Counted from the first letter of the stretch, positions 38,301 to 50,330 are shown. The stretch is DNA of 64,000 bases from Polytrichum commune (GCA_950295325.1 OX485808.1:5830501-5894500); one strand, 5' to 3'. A program made the numbers and translations. The notes: generated from the letters alone by a model not told the origin.

Positions 38301-38920
38301 TCCATAGGACAAGGTGATAGTTGTGCACAACTTGACTGCATGAATTTGGAAAAATCTTAGTGCACAAGTTGTTTGTTCTATGAAAGAAGGGAAATCTCCC
38401 AAAATGACCTCATGTGACCCCTCCTAACTTTGAGGGTGACATACTTTATCTAAGTTTGCTCAAAAACACCCAATTGTTTTGGGAGTAGCTCATTTGCCAT
38501 TCACATAACGTATTATGGCAAACTTGCTAACTTTCTAAAATTCATGGCATGACTGTAATGGTCACAAGGCAAAAACAAATCAGAGTTTTCTCTAGCTGCC
38601 CCCTGGATGAAGGATATGTTCAATATGTCGAGTTGACCTAGCAAATGTGGTCCGATTGACTTCAAATTTTTAGATTGCATATATGGATCTGAAGAAAACA
38701 AAGCCTATTTTGCTACATAACAAAAAAATTCAGCACCGGTGCTTGAGGTGCCCGAAAATGGAATGTGAAGCCTTGAGCATTTGGGGGCTAAGAGGCTTCC
38801 CAAATACTCACCCTCAACTTTGGATGATGATGCTTTGGGGGCAAATCAAATCTCAGTAAATTATGCATGCAGGCTCGCTCAAATTCTAGCACCTAGTACA
38901 CAGTTCGTTAAACCCCGTAT
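35394..38920. other. AT-rich intergenic DNA
   Basis: This is the upstream side of the PNL gene. I saw no gene, intron-exon pattern or recognisable repeat family. The short open frames here lack domains. Confidence 0.4.
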
Positions 38921-39084
38921 TTCACCATGCCCATAAACGGACATGCACCAACAAACAAGGTGAAATAATTTGAAGCAATATGATCTTGATGACTGTGCAA
39001 GTGAAATATGGGGGGATGAATTTTGCCACAATTCTCATAAGATAATCAATAAACTTTCGAGGCACAAAGTTTAAATGTGGGGAA

Positions 39085-39140
39085 TATTCTACAAAATATT
39101 GACAGTCCCACATAACCGTGTTATGAATCTGAATAATGTT
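39085..39140. repeat. Single arm of the CATAACAATG foldback family
   Basis: The segment around GACAGTCCCACATAACCGTG and GAATCTGAATAATGTTATG matches one arm of the element at 24923-25062. The partner arm was not found nearby. Confidence 0.45.
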
Positions 39141-39419
39141 ATGACCATCGTATCAATAGAGTTAGTATTATCATAATGTACATGATCGATGTATGCATGT
39201 ATAGGGCCCTGCAGCTCATCGCCTTTATCATGATATCTAGGATTTTGGTAGATGTCGCACTTTCGCAAGTGGGATCATCTACCTTAAGGCTAGATATTGA
39301 CAAATGGTTAAGAAGTCAAAGGGCTAAGAATGGGGAGATCTGACTGCTAGTTACAGATGGGCCAGTGGTGTTTAAAAAATAGCCAGTTCATGGTGAATAC
39401 TTTATGCACGTTGCCAATC

Positions 39420-39735
39420 ATTTTAGGTCAATCTATAATTAAATGGAAATACATTGATAAAGCAAAACTGAAATATATCAGCATGTAACCGCTTGGACTT
39501 AAAACAATGAACAGAGAGAATCGGTTGCTAGTTCTGAGTTTAATGATTGAGTATGAGAAATAACCTATTAAAGTTCAAAACTTCACATTATTTATCGATC
39601 ATTTAAAGAAATCTATAGAATGTACCTCAAATCGATAAAGGAAAACCAAAAGATTACAACATACAACCATTGGAATAGGGAAACACCGGGATTTTAACCA
39701 ATCATGCCTAAAAATCTCCCTGGATATTAACCTAG
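39420..39735 (-). mobile_element. Degenerate Mutator-like MITE sequence (two fragments)
   Basis: Read on the minus strand, 39515-39735 follows the MITE consensus through CAGGGAGATTTTTAGGCATG and TTTTGGTTTTCCTTTATCGA but with many changes and lost CCGGTT sites. 39420-39510 carries a second fragment including AAGTCCAAGCGGTTACATG. These are the oldest copies in the window. Confidence 0.6.
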
Positions 39736-40289
39736 AAACACTTGGATCTCAACTCGTTTAATGACGAAAACATATGTCGGTGTTTTCGTCATTAAAATAT
39801 CATCAATGTATGTAGTTATATGGTGTTTAGGGTGCTCTCATAATTGGAAATAGGCGGTGGTGAACTTGATGAGGCTACTTAAACTTGTGTATTTGGCCGT
39901 ACGTTGAGACCTTATGTTTTTTAAGGGTTAGGCTTAAGTGGAAGATCAGTACCATGCCGGTGGATTTATGTAAATGTGACTCTTGATGTGACGTATGTAA
40001 ATGTGACTCATCGAATGACATTTTCATACTATGAGCTAGCATGACATGACAAATTTGAAATAACCTCTTCAATTCCTTTCGGTTTCTCAAATGTTTGAAC
40101 TTTGATGTTCGAAGGAGCTCACAAAGACAATCACATAATTTTGTTCAAAGCCATCAATAAGATGCACCATTGAAGATACATAACAAACCTACTTTCTGAG
40201 TTTCTGTAGAATATTGTTGATGACAAATCCTATTATTTAGCTATCAAAGTTGTTAATCATACCACCAACACACTCCATCCTTAACTTCC

Positions 40290-40355
40290 TCAACCAACCA
40301 ATGACCCTTGGGTTGTCCCAAGAGCAACCCTTTCTTCCTCTTAAGGTATGTGGGT
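40290..40355. repeat. 66-bp direct repeat, copy 1
   Basis: This is a 66-bp sequence beginning TCAACCAACCAATGACCC and ending AGGTATGTGGGT, repeated without visible change at 40527-40592. The offset is 237 bp. No inverted termini are seen, so it is probably a recent local duplication. Confidence 0.85.
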
Positions 40356-40526
40356 GTTAATTGCTTCGTTTTCATGTTTTCCAACTTCGAACCAAATAAC
40401 AACTAACAAATTTTCGATGATCATAAGCAAATAACACATTTTAGAATTGAATGCTTGTCAATTCCTTAAATGAAACATAGGTCCTCCCGACTGTATTCCC
40501 TATTCATTGTGCAGTAATGACTACCA

Positions 40527-40592
40527 TCAACCAACCAATGACCCTTGGGTTGTCCCAAGAGCAACCCTTTCTTCCTCTTAAGGTATGTGGGT
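40527..40592. repeat. 66-bp direct repeat, copy 2
   Basis: Second copy of the sequence at 40290-40355. The intervening 171 bp are not part of the repeat. The minus-strand open frame 40466-40666 overlaps this copy. Confidence 0.85.
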
Positions 40593-40789
40593 ATGTGGCA
40601 TGTCACTGTCATACAACCTAAAGCCTGACTTTTGTCATGAACACAATGTCTGCAGCATCTTCTCATTCAACAGAATAAGTAGAAGAGACTGATCCAAAGT
40701 AAGGGGGATGCTGAAAACTCAGCATTGCAGTGTTAAGTTCTTAGTAAGTATGATTAAAGCCATATCCACAAATCTGCAGATGTTGCTTT

Positions 40790-43400
40790 CTATACATCCA
40801 GCTGTTGGTCTCCACAAAAACTAAATTGCATATGCAGAGCGAGCATTTCCACATTTGCACTTGCATTTCCAATATCATCAGTAACAATCTGCAAAGAACA
40901 GTCTGCCATGGCCCAAAGTACTTTTCTGTAGTGGAGTACGGGAGGTAGGTCTGGAAGGGGGAAATCTAATGACAAACACCATCACAGACATTTCCTCAGG
41001 ACAAGTAAAAGGATCAAGGACAATCCACGAAATACACACTTCCAAACTACAAGGCTCCACAAAACATTGTCAAATTCTTCAGAATATATTTTTTAATCAC
41101 AACAATTGTCTAAGTGATCACTTTGTCATACTGACCACACGCATTGGACCTTCACCAATGAAATTGAAGTAGAGGAAAGCACAATCTCTCAAATCCATGT
41201 TCAGTGCAATTTTTATACATACTGTTACATGATAAATTTAACAAAATGCCATTTCAAGCAGGAGACATTCACTCTCCACGTTCTCTGTGCACTGTAACTG
41301 GCCCAGTAGCAATAAAACCCAGATTATCTGGACTACCCCATGTTCTTCTGCTAATTGATTCTCAGAGATTTTAGACTAGATCTTTAACATTAACAAAATC
41401 ATGTAAAGGCCGAAACAACTAGCAGCATAGTTCCGTACCAAAAGTCAGAAATCCAGAACCCCAGAAACCATTCTAGACGAAGTTCAAGCTTCTGACTTAT
41501 GATAATTCTATGTAAACAACTTAACTCCCCAAAATGTGGAACCTTTGGTACCATAAAAAGAGGTAGATACCTAATATCAAACCCAAGAAGGTCAAAAAGG
41601 GACTTCTAACACACTAAACACTGCTTCAGCTTTCGCAGATAGCGTAGAGCGATGCCCACTTGAAAAAAATAGCGAAACCCCATAACCCAAAACATTCCAA
41701 GCAAATAGATACCATCTTCATGACATGATACCAGCTCACTGGTGAGAACTCAAGTATCTCAGAGTGAATAGTTTCCGAGCCTAGCTTTAAGACGATGGGC
41801 ACGGGTCACAGACAAAGCAATCAATAGTTTTTTAAGAAGTTCAAAACGAGATTCGGTCCAACTTACGCTATTCCATTTTAGTTCTTTGCTGATGAACAAG
41901 GACACAGGACTTTAGACGCAGAAACCATTTTAATACCGAAATTCAACCTTTCGTCTGATAATAATTTCATGTAAAAACTAATTCCCCCAAATGTGAAACC
42001 TTGGTAACACAAAAAGTGGTACATACTTAACATCAAACCAACGAAGGTCAAAAAGGGACTCTTGGAACACTAAACACTAATCTCTGCTACAGCTCTTGCA
42101 GATAGCGTACAGAGATGGCCATTCGGAGAAAATAGCAAAACTTGATAAATCAAAAAAACCTCCAAGCTAATGGATACCGTCTTCATGACATGATGCTGAG
42201 AAGTCGGGTATCGCAACGACAATAGTTTCCAGCCTCGCTTTAAGGCCGCGGGCAGGGGTCACAGACAACACACCGTTCACCATTTTTTTTGAAGTTGGAA
42301 GAATGAAATTCTGTCGAACTTACGCCATTCCATATTGCACACACATGATTCTATTCTTCCGGTGAAAATAAAACCAGAAGGTGAAGAGACAAGAAACTCG
42401 ACAAGCTGCAGCTTGTATCATAAGATATACATGCAGACCGGGGGGGAGAGAGTGACTAAGCTACTGCCCGTATCGAAAACTTACCGGAGAAGTGGTCGAT
42501 AAGCCAGCTACTCGCCAGAACATTTTTTTCAGAAAGCCTTCTATCTCTGTTGATTCTTGCTACCCACACCAAAGGCTCTTGTGACCAGAGGAGCTCTCTC
42601 TCTCTCTCTCCACAACAGATCTGTCCGTGCTCCTCAAATGACCGCGCAAGCTTCTCTGCCAGCCACGAAGAACCCTACCAGAAGGAATCTTCCGGCTCCT
42701 CCACCTCCTGAGAACTTCCACAAACCAAACCTGTCTCTAGATCCTCGTGCTGCCCTGCTCCAAAAAAACCCGCTCCTCCACCGAGCTGTTTGCCCTGTGA
42801 TCTCGGTCATACCATCTCAATGCCAACCAATGTTCCTCCCGCACTCTGTACCGACACTCCTCCGCAGACCTGGATGCCTCCACACCTTCATTCCCTTCCT
42901 TTCCTTCCTGCCCGCTTTGCAAACCCTCCCCTGACCGTCAACCTGTTCTGCTTGTCACCACTGAAACCAAATCTCCCAACTCCACAACACCACAAAACCT
43001 TCCGCCGCAGCTCCAGCTCTCTCTCTCGAACTCTCGAACTCTTTGTCTCGCGCACCGACTCCCACCTTCGAACCCTAGTACTCTTGCCACACGCTCCACA
43101 GAGCACGATTTTGCAGACGGCGAAGACCAGTCGGTCGGTGGAGCTCAAGCCGTTGCGGGGACGCAATTCGGAGGAGCTATGGGGCTCGTCGGTGGATGCT
43201 GGGATGGGAGGAAAACATGCAGCCACCGAGAGGGGAGCAGGAGCGGAGCAGGCAAGCGAAGAGAACTTCAACGTTAGACGGCTTTCGCATGCCGATTCTA
43301 GCCTCGTAGAGTGGGCCCCATGCTTCGTGGGCCTCACCTCTCCACGTAGGCCCAGACGGGGGAAGTCGGGACCCCGTCAAACCCGCTCTCCCCGCACGGC
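40790..43400 (-). other. Probable spliced minus-strand gene, product unresolved
   Basis: Three consensus donors lie on the minus strand: introns starting at 42484 (CCG|GTAAGTTTT), 42323 (GGC|GTAAGTTCG) and 41866 (AGC|GTAAGTTGG). Upstream is a GC-rich block (about 42540-43620) typical of a first exon and promoter. Downstream, the minus strand from about 41350 to the TGA at 41269-41271 is open and reads GSPDNLGFIATGPVTVHRER after a plausible acceptor (TTAGCAG), which looks like a C-terminal exon. A further open stretch lies at 40790-41060. I could not join these into one consistent frame and do not recognise the product. It may be a coding gene with 5' UTR introns or a long non-coding RNA. Confidence 0.4.
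41457..42325. repeat. Diverged tandem duplication of about 400 bp, including a splice donor
   Basis: 41457-41870 and 41928-42325 align along most of their length. Shared blocks include AAGGTCAAAAAGGGACT, ACTAAACACT, CAGATAGCGTA, ATACC(A/G)TCTTCATGACATGAT and GGGTCACAGACAA. Each copy ends at the same exon-intron junction on the minus strand (GGAAT(A/G)GC|GTAAGTT). A transcribed exon-intron unit was therefore duplicated. Confidence 0.7.
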
Positions 43401-43620
43401 CGAGATGACGAAAGTGGTATGGGGATCTGGATTTTGGAGTTTAGCGCCAGGTGGAGGGTGGCAGGTTGCGGACGTGGGTTAAAGTACGGGCGGGCACCAA
43501 ATGACCTAGCGACCTGGCTTTGGGGACATGGATTTTGACCGGATCGGCCTTCGTTAATTTTGGCAATCTGGGGGGAAAGAGGAGGGAAAGAGAACTGGAG
43601 CCTCATTGGAGGACCCTATG
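42540..43620. promoter_or_regulatory. GC-rich island, likely promoter and first exon region
   Basis: GC content is clearly above that of the surrounding DNA, with many CpG and a (CT)n tract at about 42596-42611, which is (GA)n on the minus strand. Open frames in several frames of both strands (for example plus 42790-43482 and minus 42888-43337) follow from the base composition. None has a domain or balanced composition. Confidence 0.4.
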
Positions 43621-43783
43621 GTAGGGGAGCTCAACCAAGACCATTACCAAGTTTGGGCCCTCTTGTTTATGATTATTCCTCAACGGTTTTTGTTTTGAGT
43701 CAAGCCTTCCCACGCTCGTTATAGAGGATGGGGTCCCGCATGCTAGGGGAGGCTCCTTCTATTTCCAACTTTCGGTTCACTAA

Positions 43784-44915
43784 GGGGCGGTTTACACTAT
43801 GGACCATGAAGTCGTCCCACGTAAGAGGCCTATTTTGCGTGGGACGACTTCATGGGACGACTTCCATGGTCCGAGTTATTAAAATATTAGTTTTCATGGT
43901 TCATGGGCCCTTCACTAGGTGTAAACCGAATGTGGACCAAGAGGAATGACCACACACCAAAAAGTGAAGGTGCTGATTTTTTTAATACATGCCCAAAAAG
44001 GGCAATTTTGAAAAAAAATTAAGTTTGATCATTCCTTGTCTTCTCTTGGGCTTCACTTGTCTTCACTTCTTGTTAAATGTGTCGAAGATGTGGCTTGCAA
44101 ATCTTCTCACAACAATTTTTTTAAAATAAAATAAAACGAGAAATTTAATTTGTACATGCTCAATGTAATTTACATGTGACATGTACCTTGTGTTGTCACT
44201 ACACTAAATAGGATATTTAGTGTTTGATTATATTTATTGTTGTTACCACCCTACCTTGCTCAACACTAATTTTCAATTCTTTGATAATTAATGTTAGAAG
44301 ATTTCCCATTGCACTTCTTTTGACTACCCTGATCTACAATCACTAAACCACTACAGATTTTGTTTTTGTTTTGCAACTGAATTTTGTAAGCATATTGGGG
44401 TGTGTAATATACCATTGGAAAGGTATTTTCAAGACCTTTCCAACGGTATATTATAAGCCCCAAAATTCCAAACATTACATTTGGTAGACCAAAAAACCAA
44501 ATCTGCACTTGAATTCTTGAGTTCTAGATGTCCCGCGTTGTTTGGTGAAACATGTGTGAGCCGGTTTAAGGGGTAGGGCAAGGTAGTGCTGGTATGTCTC
44601 ATGGGCTATGGTATAATTAAGGCGCTTAAAAGGTAGATTCATTAAAAATTTATTGAAATGGTATTTCTCTGACATGGGCCATTGCTTTTTCCTACCAGAC
44701 CACCTCTCTTGCCTCTCTCAACGCAAAACCCGTTGGACCATGTCAGTGCATTTATTAGGCCTTAAAAATTATATTTTGGGGACCTCGACCTCCATGGTCC
44801 CTCTGCCATTTTTTCCTTAGTGTAAACCGAAGTTGTCCCGGGAGAACTTCAACAGCCAATCAGCTGCCTTGCAGAGCCCTGGTCCAACTTCATGGTCCAT
44901 AGTGTAAACCGCCCC
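43784..44915. mobile_element. Harbinger-like TIR element, family GGGGCGG, copy 2
   Basis: The ends GGGGCGGTTTACACTATGGA and its inverted copy are perfect over about 22 bp, with TAA duplications at 43781-43783 and 44916-44918. Inside are two hairpins: 43804-43821 against 43838-43855, a perfect 18-bp stem CCATGAAGTCGTCCCACG; and 44406-44424 against 44434-44452, a 19-bp stem with one mismatch. No transposase frame exists. Confidence 0.82.
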
Positions 44916-45052
44916 TAACTAACATAAAAGATGTTATTTAGTTGGGAAAAAGGAGGGCGGGGGGGGGGGGGCGCATATGCGGAACATCGCAACATTATTT
45001 AAACTTCATTCTTAAAGCATGATCACACGTTGTAGTGTACACCAAACACTAA

Positions 45053-45615
45053 GGGGCGGTTTACACTATGGACCAAGAGCCATGACCAAGAAAATTAAAT
45101 CATTTTCATGGTCAGAGCTCTTGGCCAAGAGCCGTGACCAAGAAAATTAAATCATTTTCATGGTCAGAGCTCTTGGCCAAGAGCCGTGACCATGAAAAAT
45201 CAAAAATGGATTTTTGAGTGGCTTGGTCACTCTTGTAGTGTAAAGTGGATTTGGACCAGGACAACTTTGGGCTGATTTTTTAATATTTCTATCCCAACGA
45301 TCTATAGTAACGTCAAAAAAAATCGGGAAAAAAAATATTAAAAAAAAATCGGCCAATGGCTGATTTTCAGCCTTACGGCTCCCTTGATTTCCGTTGAGTC
45401 AAGCATTTTGCCTCACCTCAACGGAAAACCCGTTGGACCATGGCACATTATCCAAATGGCAGATTTTAGTAGTTTTTGGGGACCTCAAAGTTAGTGGTCA
45501 TTCTCCTTTTTTCAAGGTAGTGTAAAGCCAAATGGGACCAAGAGCACTTTACTCTCCAATCACATATTTTAGAATTAAATGGTCATGGCTCTTGGTCCAT
45601 AGTGTAAACCGCCCC
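45053..45615. mobile_element. Harbinger-like TIR element, family GGGGCGG, copy 3
   Basis: This is a 563-bp element with perfect TIRs beginning GGGGCGGTTTACACTATGGA, flanked by TAA on both sides (45050-45052 and 45616-45618). The left end contains a tandem pair of a segment with CATGGTCAGAGCTCTTGGCC. Its reverse complement matches the right half of copy 1. No coding capacity. Confidence 0.85.
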
Positions 45616-45618
45616 TAA

Positions 45619-46693
45619 CACAAAGGGTGCTAAATCATGTAACATCATTTAAGACGGGAGTCATCTCCTTATATGTATTACACGTTCACTAGATATGAGT
45701 TTCATAAGTTGCGGGTCCCATCATCAAAACTAGTATCTTACAATACACAAGGCTTTACAATGAAGGAGTTGAAGCTAAGATTCTATTTGGTCAAACAATA
45801 CGAGGTATTGATAGTTGATTCTCTCATAAAGGAGTTGAAAGTTGGGCCATAATGTACCGAAGCTATTCTAGCATGGGAGGCCCAACTTTTAATGTTGGCA
45901 ACAAATTGAGTTCAAATCTAACTTCCATATGAAGCGGAAAAAAAGGAACACGGCTGCTATTCCATGCCCCATCAATGATGTAATAGTGGTTGAGCCTAAC
46001 TTGTGCGTCCAACGTGTGGACTAAACCTGACACTATTTTGTTGCAGAGTATCATATGGAGAACCAGTGAACATGCTCTTATGCCCTTGCCCCATAATCCT
46101 TTGCAAGCTTATGAGCCCTTACATAGTGGAGCTTTGGCTCAAGATTGTCCCTTGATTCCTTCTTTTTTTGAATTGGTTCTTGAGTTTAAGCCCTAGCAAG
46201 TTTCGATGTGGAGGATCTTCAAAATCCATATCTACAAGTTCAAGTTTGGGCTTCAACTTTGAGAAGAAAAAATCAAATGCATGATGATACAGAGCTCCAT
46301 CGTTTTAAGCACACGTAAGGGTTCGAATCATTTCGCTTTGGCCCATCAAAGATATAAACTCGAGCTCAAAAGTTTGTGTGGTTGGGCCTTTGTACCATAG
46401 AACGTACCTCTATTGAATAAGCCAGCTGGCTTGCCAAAATCAAATTTTGGTTCCATGCTGTGTCGTTTTTCACATGTTTCAACCAACCAATGCGCGACAC
46501 GTGGCACCTTCATTTGATAGAATATAATATGTGTGCTAAAATTGGTAAGTCTTACATTTGTACGACTCATACTACTTGCAGATCTGTTGTACTTGCATTT
46601 TCATTTGACATACTTCTTACAAGTTCAATCGTTTATTAGTGTGGAATATCACACTATTTCCGAAGGCCCAATTTCATACACACAAAGCATATT
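45619..46693. other. Intergenic DNA
   Basis: No gene could be supported. The sequence GGGTTCGAATCAT at 46319-46331 resembles a B box, but no A box or cloverleaf goes with it. Confidence 0.4.
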
Positions 46694-46884
46694 ATTAGTG
46701 TCACTTACTTTTTGGAGTTACACAGTGCTATATATATTTTACTATTGATGCAACTTTTTACCAAGTAAAGCTATCAATGTTCTATAATGTCCAAACACCC
46801 AATTTGACATTTGTTGGCAAAAATACGAGATATACAATAAATAGATATAACATTGTGTAGTTCCAAATAGTAAGTGACACTAAT
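46694..46884. mobile_element. 190-bp MITE, family (A)TTAGTGT, copy 1
   Basis: The terminal inverted repeats start ATTAGTGTCACTTACT on both sides, and pairing continues with mismatches for about 40 bp (TTTGGA and TACACA blocks). A possible target duplication is ATTAT, but it is uncertain. Related copies are at 47778-47973 and, truncated, at about 59712-59860. Confidence 0.7.
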
Positions 46885-46920
46885 TATATGCTATTAAGTG
46901 TAGTGCTTATTGTGAAAGAG

Positions 46921-47777
46921 GGGGGGGGGGGTAAATACATTGCATGTTGACATGTTGGGTCATTGCCAAGAGCCACGTGTCAAGCTCGAGAAGTGGATCG
47001 GTAAATGATATGCTTGACATATGACCCTATATGATAACACACTGTGCACATTGTTTGAAATCAAGTATGGTAACTACACTAAATATGATAGTTAGTGACA
47101 TGTGGTAGTTTATGTCAGATGACACCTCTTATGAATAAGTGAATCCATGGTATCATTAATTATATGATAGAACCGATCTAACCGGAAGAAATTCTTGTAT
47201 TACTTTAAGTGTTCAAGTTTGATGGGCCTGGTATGAACAAACAAAAGACTGCAATACTTATGCCCCCTCCCCACTTGACTTTACCAAATAACCAAAGTCT
47301 TTCCTAAAAACCGGGTAAAGCTCCCTCAATTATAGCGGAGGCGTCCGGCTATCCCAATGCACCTTACTACTCATCTATCTTACCATCGGTTTTTGTTAAT
47401 GGAGTTCCTAGTGCCCTCATAGCTAGGACTAAAAAGCAACCAATCACAAGGGTGGGAGGCGACACTTTTAAAGCTCCTACCTTCTTGCCTCATGTTTAGG
47501 TACCGATGGGAGGGTCGGTGCTTGAGGCTTAAAACCTCCACTTGTAAGCCATGCCACATCATTTGCCAACTAGGTTGGGCACTAGATAATGTCGATGTTG
47601 TGAAGGCCGTGTTTTTAGAACTAACTTTTAGACTTAGCTAAAGTCGGGTGGGGAGGGGGCATTACTTGCACAACCAGAAGGGCCTACACCACCTAACTTT
47701 ATCCGGGGTTTTTAGGGTGGTTTAGGGTTTTTTATTTACTCCTTGCACCCACCACCGTATGCAACTACACTGAATAT
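46921..47777. other. Intergenic DNA with fragments of other repeats
   Basis: A G-tract lies at about 46919-46931. 47100-47260 is a fragment of the repeat that forms part of the tandem duplication at 55.4-58.9 kb (for example GTGAATCCATGGTATCATTA and GATGGGCCTGGTAT). No gene is seen. Confidence 0.45.
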
Positions 47778-47973
47778 GATATTTAGTGTGGCTTACTATG
47801 TGGAATTACGCAATGCTATACCTAAATATTGTACATCTCGTACTTTACCAACAATTGTTAAATTGGCAATTTGGACATTATAGAACATTGACAACTTTAC
47901 TTTAAAAAAATTATTTCAATAGGAAAACAATATTGCACCGTGCAAATCCGAATAGTAAGCCACACTAAATATC
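47778..47973. mobile_element. 190-bp MITE, family (A)TTAGTGT, copy 2
   Basis: The first 22 bp (47778-47799, starting GATATTTAGTGTGGCTTAC) are a perfect inverted copy of the last 22 bp (47952-47973). Length and inner sequence (for example TTTACCAACAATTG and GGACATTATAGAACATTGA) match copy 1, including the inner blocks TTTACC and TTCTATAATG read on either strand. Confidence 0.75.
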
Positions 47974-48664
47974 GTATTTGGTGTACCACTTGAATCGAGC
48001 TAGCACACCATGTGGCAGGTATAAAACACCAAGCCTACCTCCGGCACCTCGCACCCAACTACTTTCGGCAATTCTTCCGGAAAGCTAAAGCTGCTAACAC
48101 CTAGCCATATGATTAGCCATTGCCCAGTTTTAGGTAACGGCAATACACCCTAAACTCCGTAATATTAACCTCCATAATGTCACACACTCTCTAATATCCC
48201 GAAACCCTAGGAAACGGATGTTCGTGGTTCAAATCTCACTCTTTAGTGTCACATTTCTCTCCCTTATATCAAGAAATTTGTCATTAATGCAAATCACCCA
48301 AGAACTCAACCCACCCCCTCGCATTGCGCCATGTATCAACATGTGGGTGTCACCTTCTCAATCTTTATTCTTCTTCTTCCTCTTATGCCACTTGTTGAAT
48401 GTTGGTGCATGCATCTGTCACATCGCCCAGGGAAGGCCAAGTGGAGTGGACCACACTAGTGTAGGTGATGGGAGTACAAATTCAAGTTGTCCTCACATCT
48501 CCTTTGTGTTGTTCCATATATCACATACTACCGCTAACTCTCTAGCATCACGCATCCATGTTAACACTACAAAACTCTGTAATATGATGTGCACTATGGT
48601 TGCCATAGGCGTGATACTACGGAGTTTAGAGTGTACTTCGGGTGCGCCTTAAATTTTTTAAACC

Positions 48665-48757
48665 ACGGAGGTTGCCAGAAGTTCACAACATGTGACCAAT
48701 GGGACTTGGAAACACTAGGATTTTGATTGATCATGCCCATAAATCTCCTGGACACTG
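48665..48757 (-). mobile_element. Truncated Mutator-like MITE
   Basis: Read on the minus strand it follows the first 90 bp of the family: GGAGATTTATGGGCATG, AATCCTAGTGTTTCCAAGTC and CACATGTTG. The rest is missing. It is followed at 48796-48880 by an arm of the CATAACAATG foldback family. Confidence 0.6.
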
Positions 48758-49001
48758 CATCTCTAGCTTTTGTCACCTTGATTTGCCTGGTTGTTCATAA
48801 CATTATTCATCTCCATAACAATCTTATGTCGGACTGACAATGTTCCATGAAATATTCCCCACATTCAAACTGTTATGTTGCCCCAACAAGCATCTCTGCA
48901 TTCTTGAAAGCCAAATTCGGTCACCTGGATCCAAGGACGTTGAAGGTTGTACAGTCTCATAGATGTGACGATTTTGGGGCGACCATTGCGATTTTTGGGA
49001 C

Positions 49002-49231
49002 GTGATCGGGGGAGATTTTTGGGCATACTAAGCGGTTGAGATCCTTAGTGTTTGCAAGTCCAACCGGTTACATTTTGACATCCTTCGGTTTTCCTTTTAC
49101 TAAATCGGGGTATATTCTATAGGTTCCTCTAAAACGATCCCTAATTCTCGTGCAGTCTTGAACTTCAACCGGTTATTTCTCAAACTCAACTGGTTCGTCT
49201 GTAACCAACTGCCGGTTCTCCCTGATCAAAG
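49002..49231 (+). mobile_element. Mutator-like MITE, copy 6
   Basis: This is a 230-bp element from GTGATCGGGGGAG to CTCCCTGATCAAAG, flanked by TTTTGGGAC / TTTTGGGGC (48993-49001 and 49232-49240), a 9-bp duplication with one change. It has the full family body with CCGGTT sites. Confidence 0.82.
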
Positions 49232-49532
49232 TTTTGGGGCGGTTTTCAAGTTCCACAAAACGTGAGTTACCCTTACTACTACCACTCCAACAATTGATGA
49301 CACAGTGGGGTGAGAAAGGACCCGAGGGCGTCCCTTGTGACACATCCACGACTGAAGTCACTCGAAACCCGGGACACTCAAAATCCCTTATGGAGGGGTC
49401 ACAAAGAAGCCGAATTCGTCAATGCTTTCCTTCGAGAGTGAACAGGTGAAAACAATTAGCACAAGCTTGACTCTAAACCCCTCACACTAAAATTCCCTGA
49501 CCCTCACACTAATTATGACGGACACATAACTA

Positions 49533-50330
49533 GAGGCGCTTATTCCCGATCAGGACCCCATCGGCATTTTATAGGGTAGTGGAATTTCGATCGTGCTGGG
49601 ATTGGAATTTTGTTTAGGCCAGGACCAATAGTTTCATGACACATGTCTTGGTTTTGAGTCCTAAAGTGAGGAGGAATGAGCGGTTATGCTAGACTCTAGA
49701 CATTGGTTTATGTGATCATGCCAACTTTTGGTTTCAATAATTCGCAATAATCTCTATTCTAGGAATAAAATTACCAAAAAAATTGGAGTTCTCTTGACTC
49801 CTATCTTCCAACACGGTTGCAATTTGCACCGCCTTGTACTTCTCCACATCTAGCGCAAAAGCTCTTAAGTGATCGGTTATGGGCGCCTCTACTCCATAAC
49901 ATATAAACTAAGAGAGTATGCATTTGTTTAAGAGGGGTATAACAAATAAAATACTAGAGTTTCCATAATAATGAGACGTATAAACTCTAACTTTGTTTGC
50001 CTTAAGAAATATAGTAGGGGTGCCTATTCCCGACCAACACCCCATCAACAATCCATAGGGTCTTGCAATTTTTATCATGATTGGATTGAATTTTTCTTAT
50101 CATGCTCAGATTGAATTACAATCGGACCAGGACCAATAGTGCCAAGACACATGGCATGGTCTTGAGTGCTAAAGTGAGTAGGAATGAGCGGTTATGGCAT
50201 ACTCTATACATTGGTAATATGTGTGGGCCATTTTTTGTTGAAAATTTTGCGGTCTTCTTGATTTCTATCTTCATACACGGGAAAAAATTGCATCGCCTTA
50301 TCACGGGCGAGGGGTTATTTAGTGCATTTT
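49533..50330 (+). repeat. 480-bp dispersed repeat, two tandem copies
   Basis: The unit begins near TATTCCCGATCAGGACCCCA (about 49540) and again at about 50022, an offset of about 485 bp. Shared blocks include AGGACCAATAGT, AGTGAGGAGGAATGAGCGGT, ACTCTA.ACATTGG and CTCTTAAGTGATCGGTTATG. The same unit recurs at 59868-60215, 60216-60660 and 63710 to the window end, and as a degenerate copy at 7730-7985. Its mobile class is not known. Confidence 0.65.

Noticed and set aside
40466-40666. Minus-strand frame with KKGLLLGQPKGHWLVD as a retrotransposon protein
   Set aside because: The segment is just the 66-bp direct repeat read in one frame. No reverse transcriptase or integrase motif is nearby.
42790-43482. 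230-codon plus-strand open frame
   Set aside because: Pro/Ser/Arg-rich composition follows from the GC-rich island. The splice donors point to minus-strand transcription, so it would be antisense.
46319-46331. B-box-like GGGTTCGAATCAT as a tRNA gene
   Set aside because: No A box at the right distance and no acceptor or anticodon stem can be formed.
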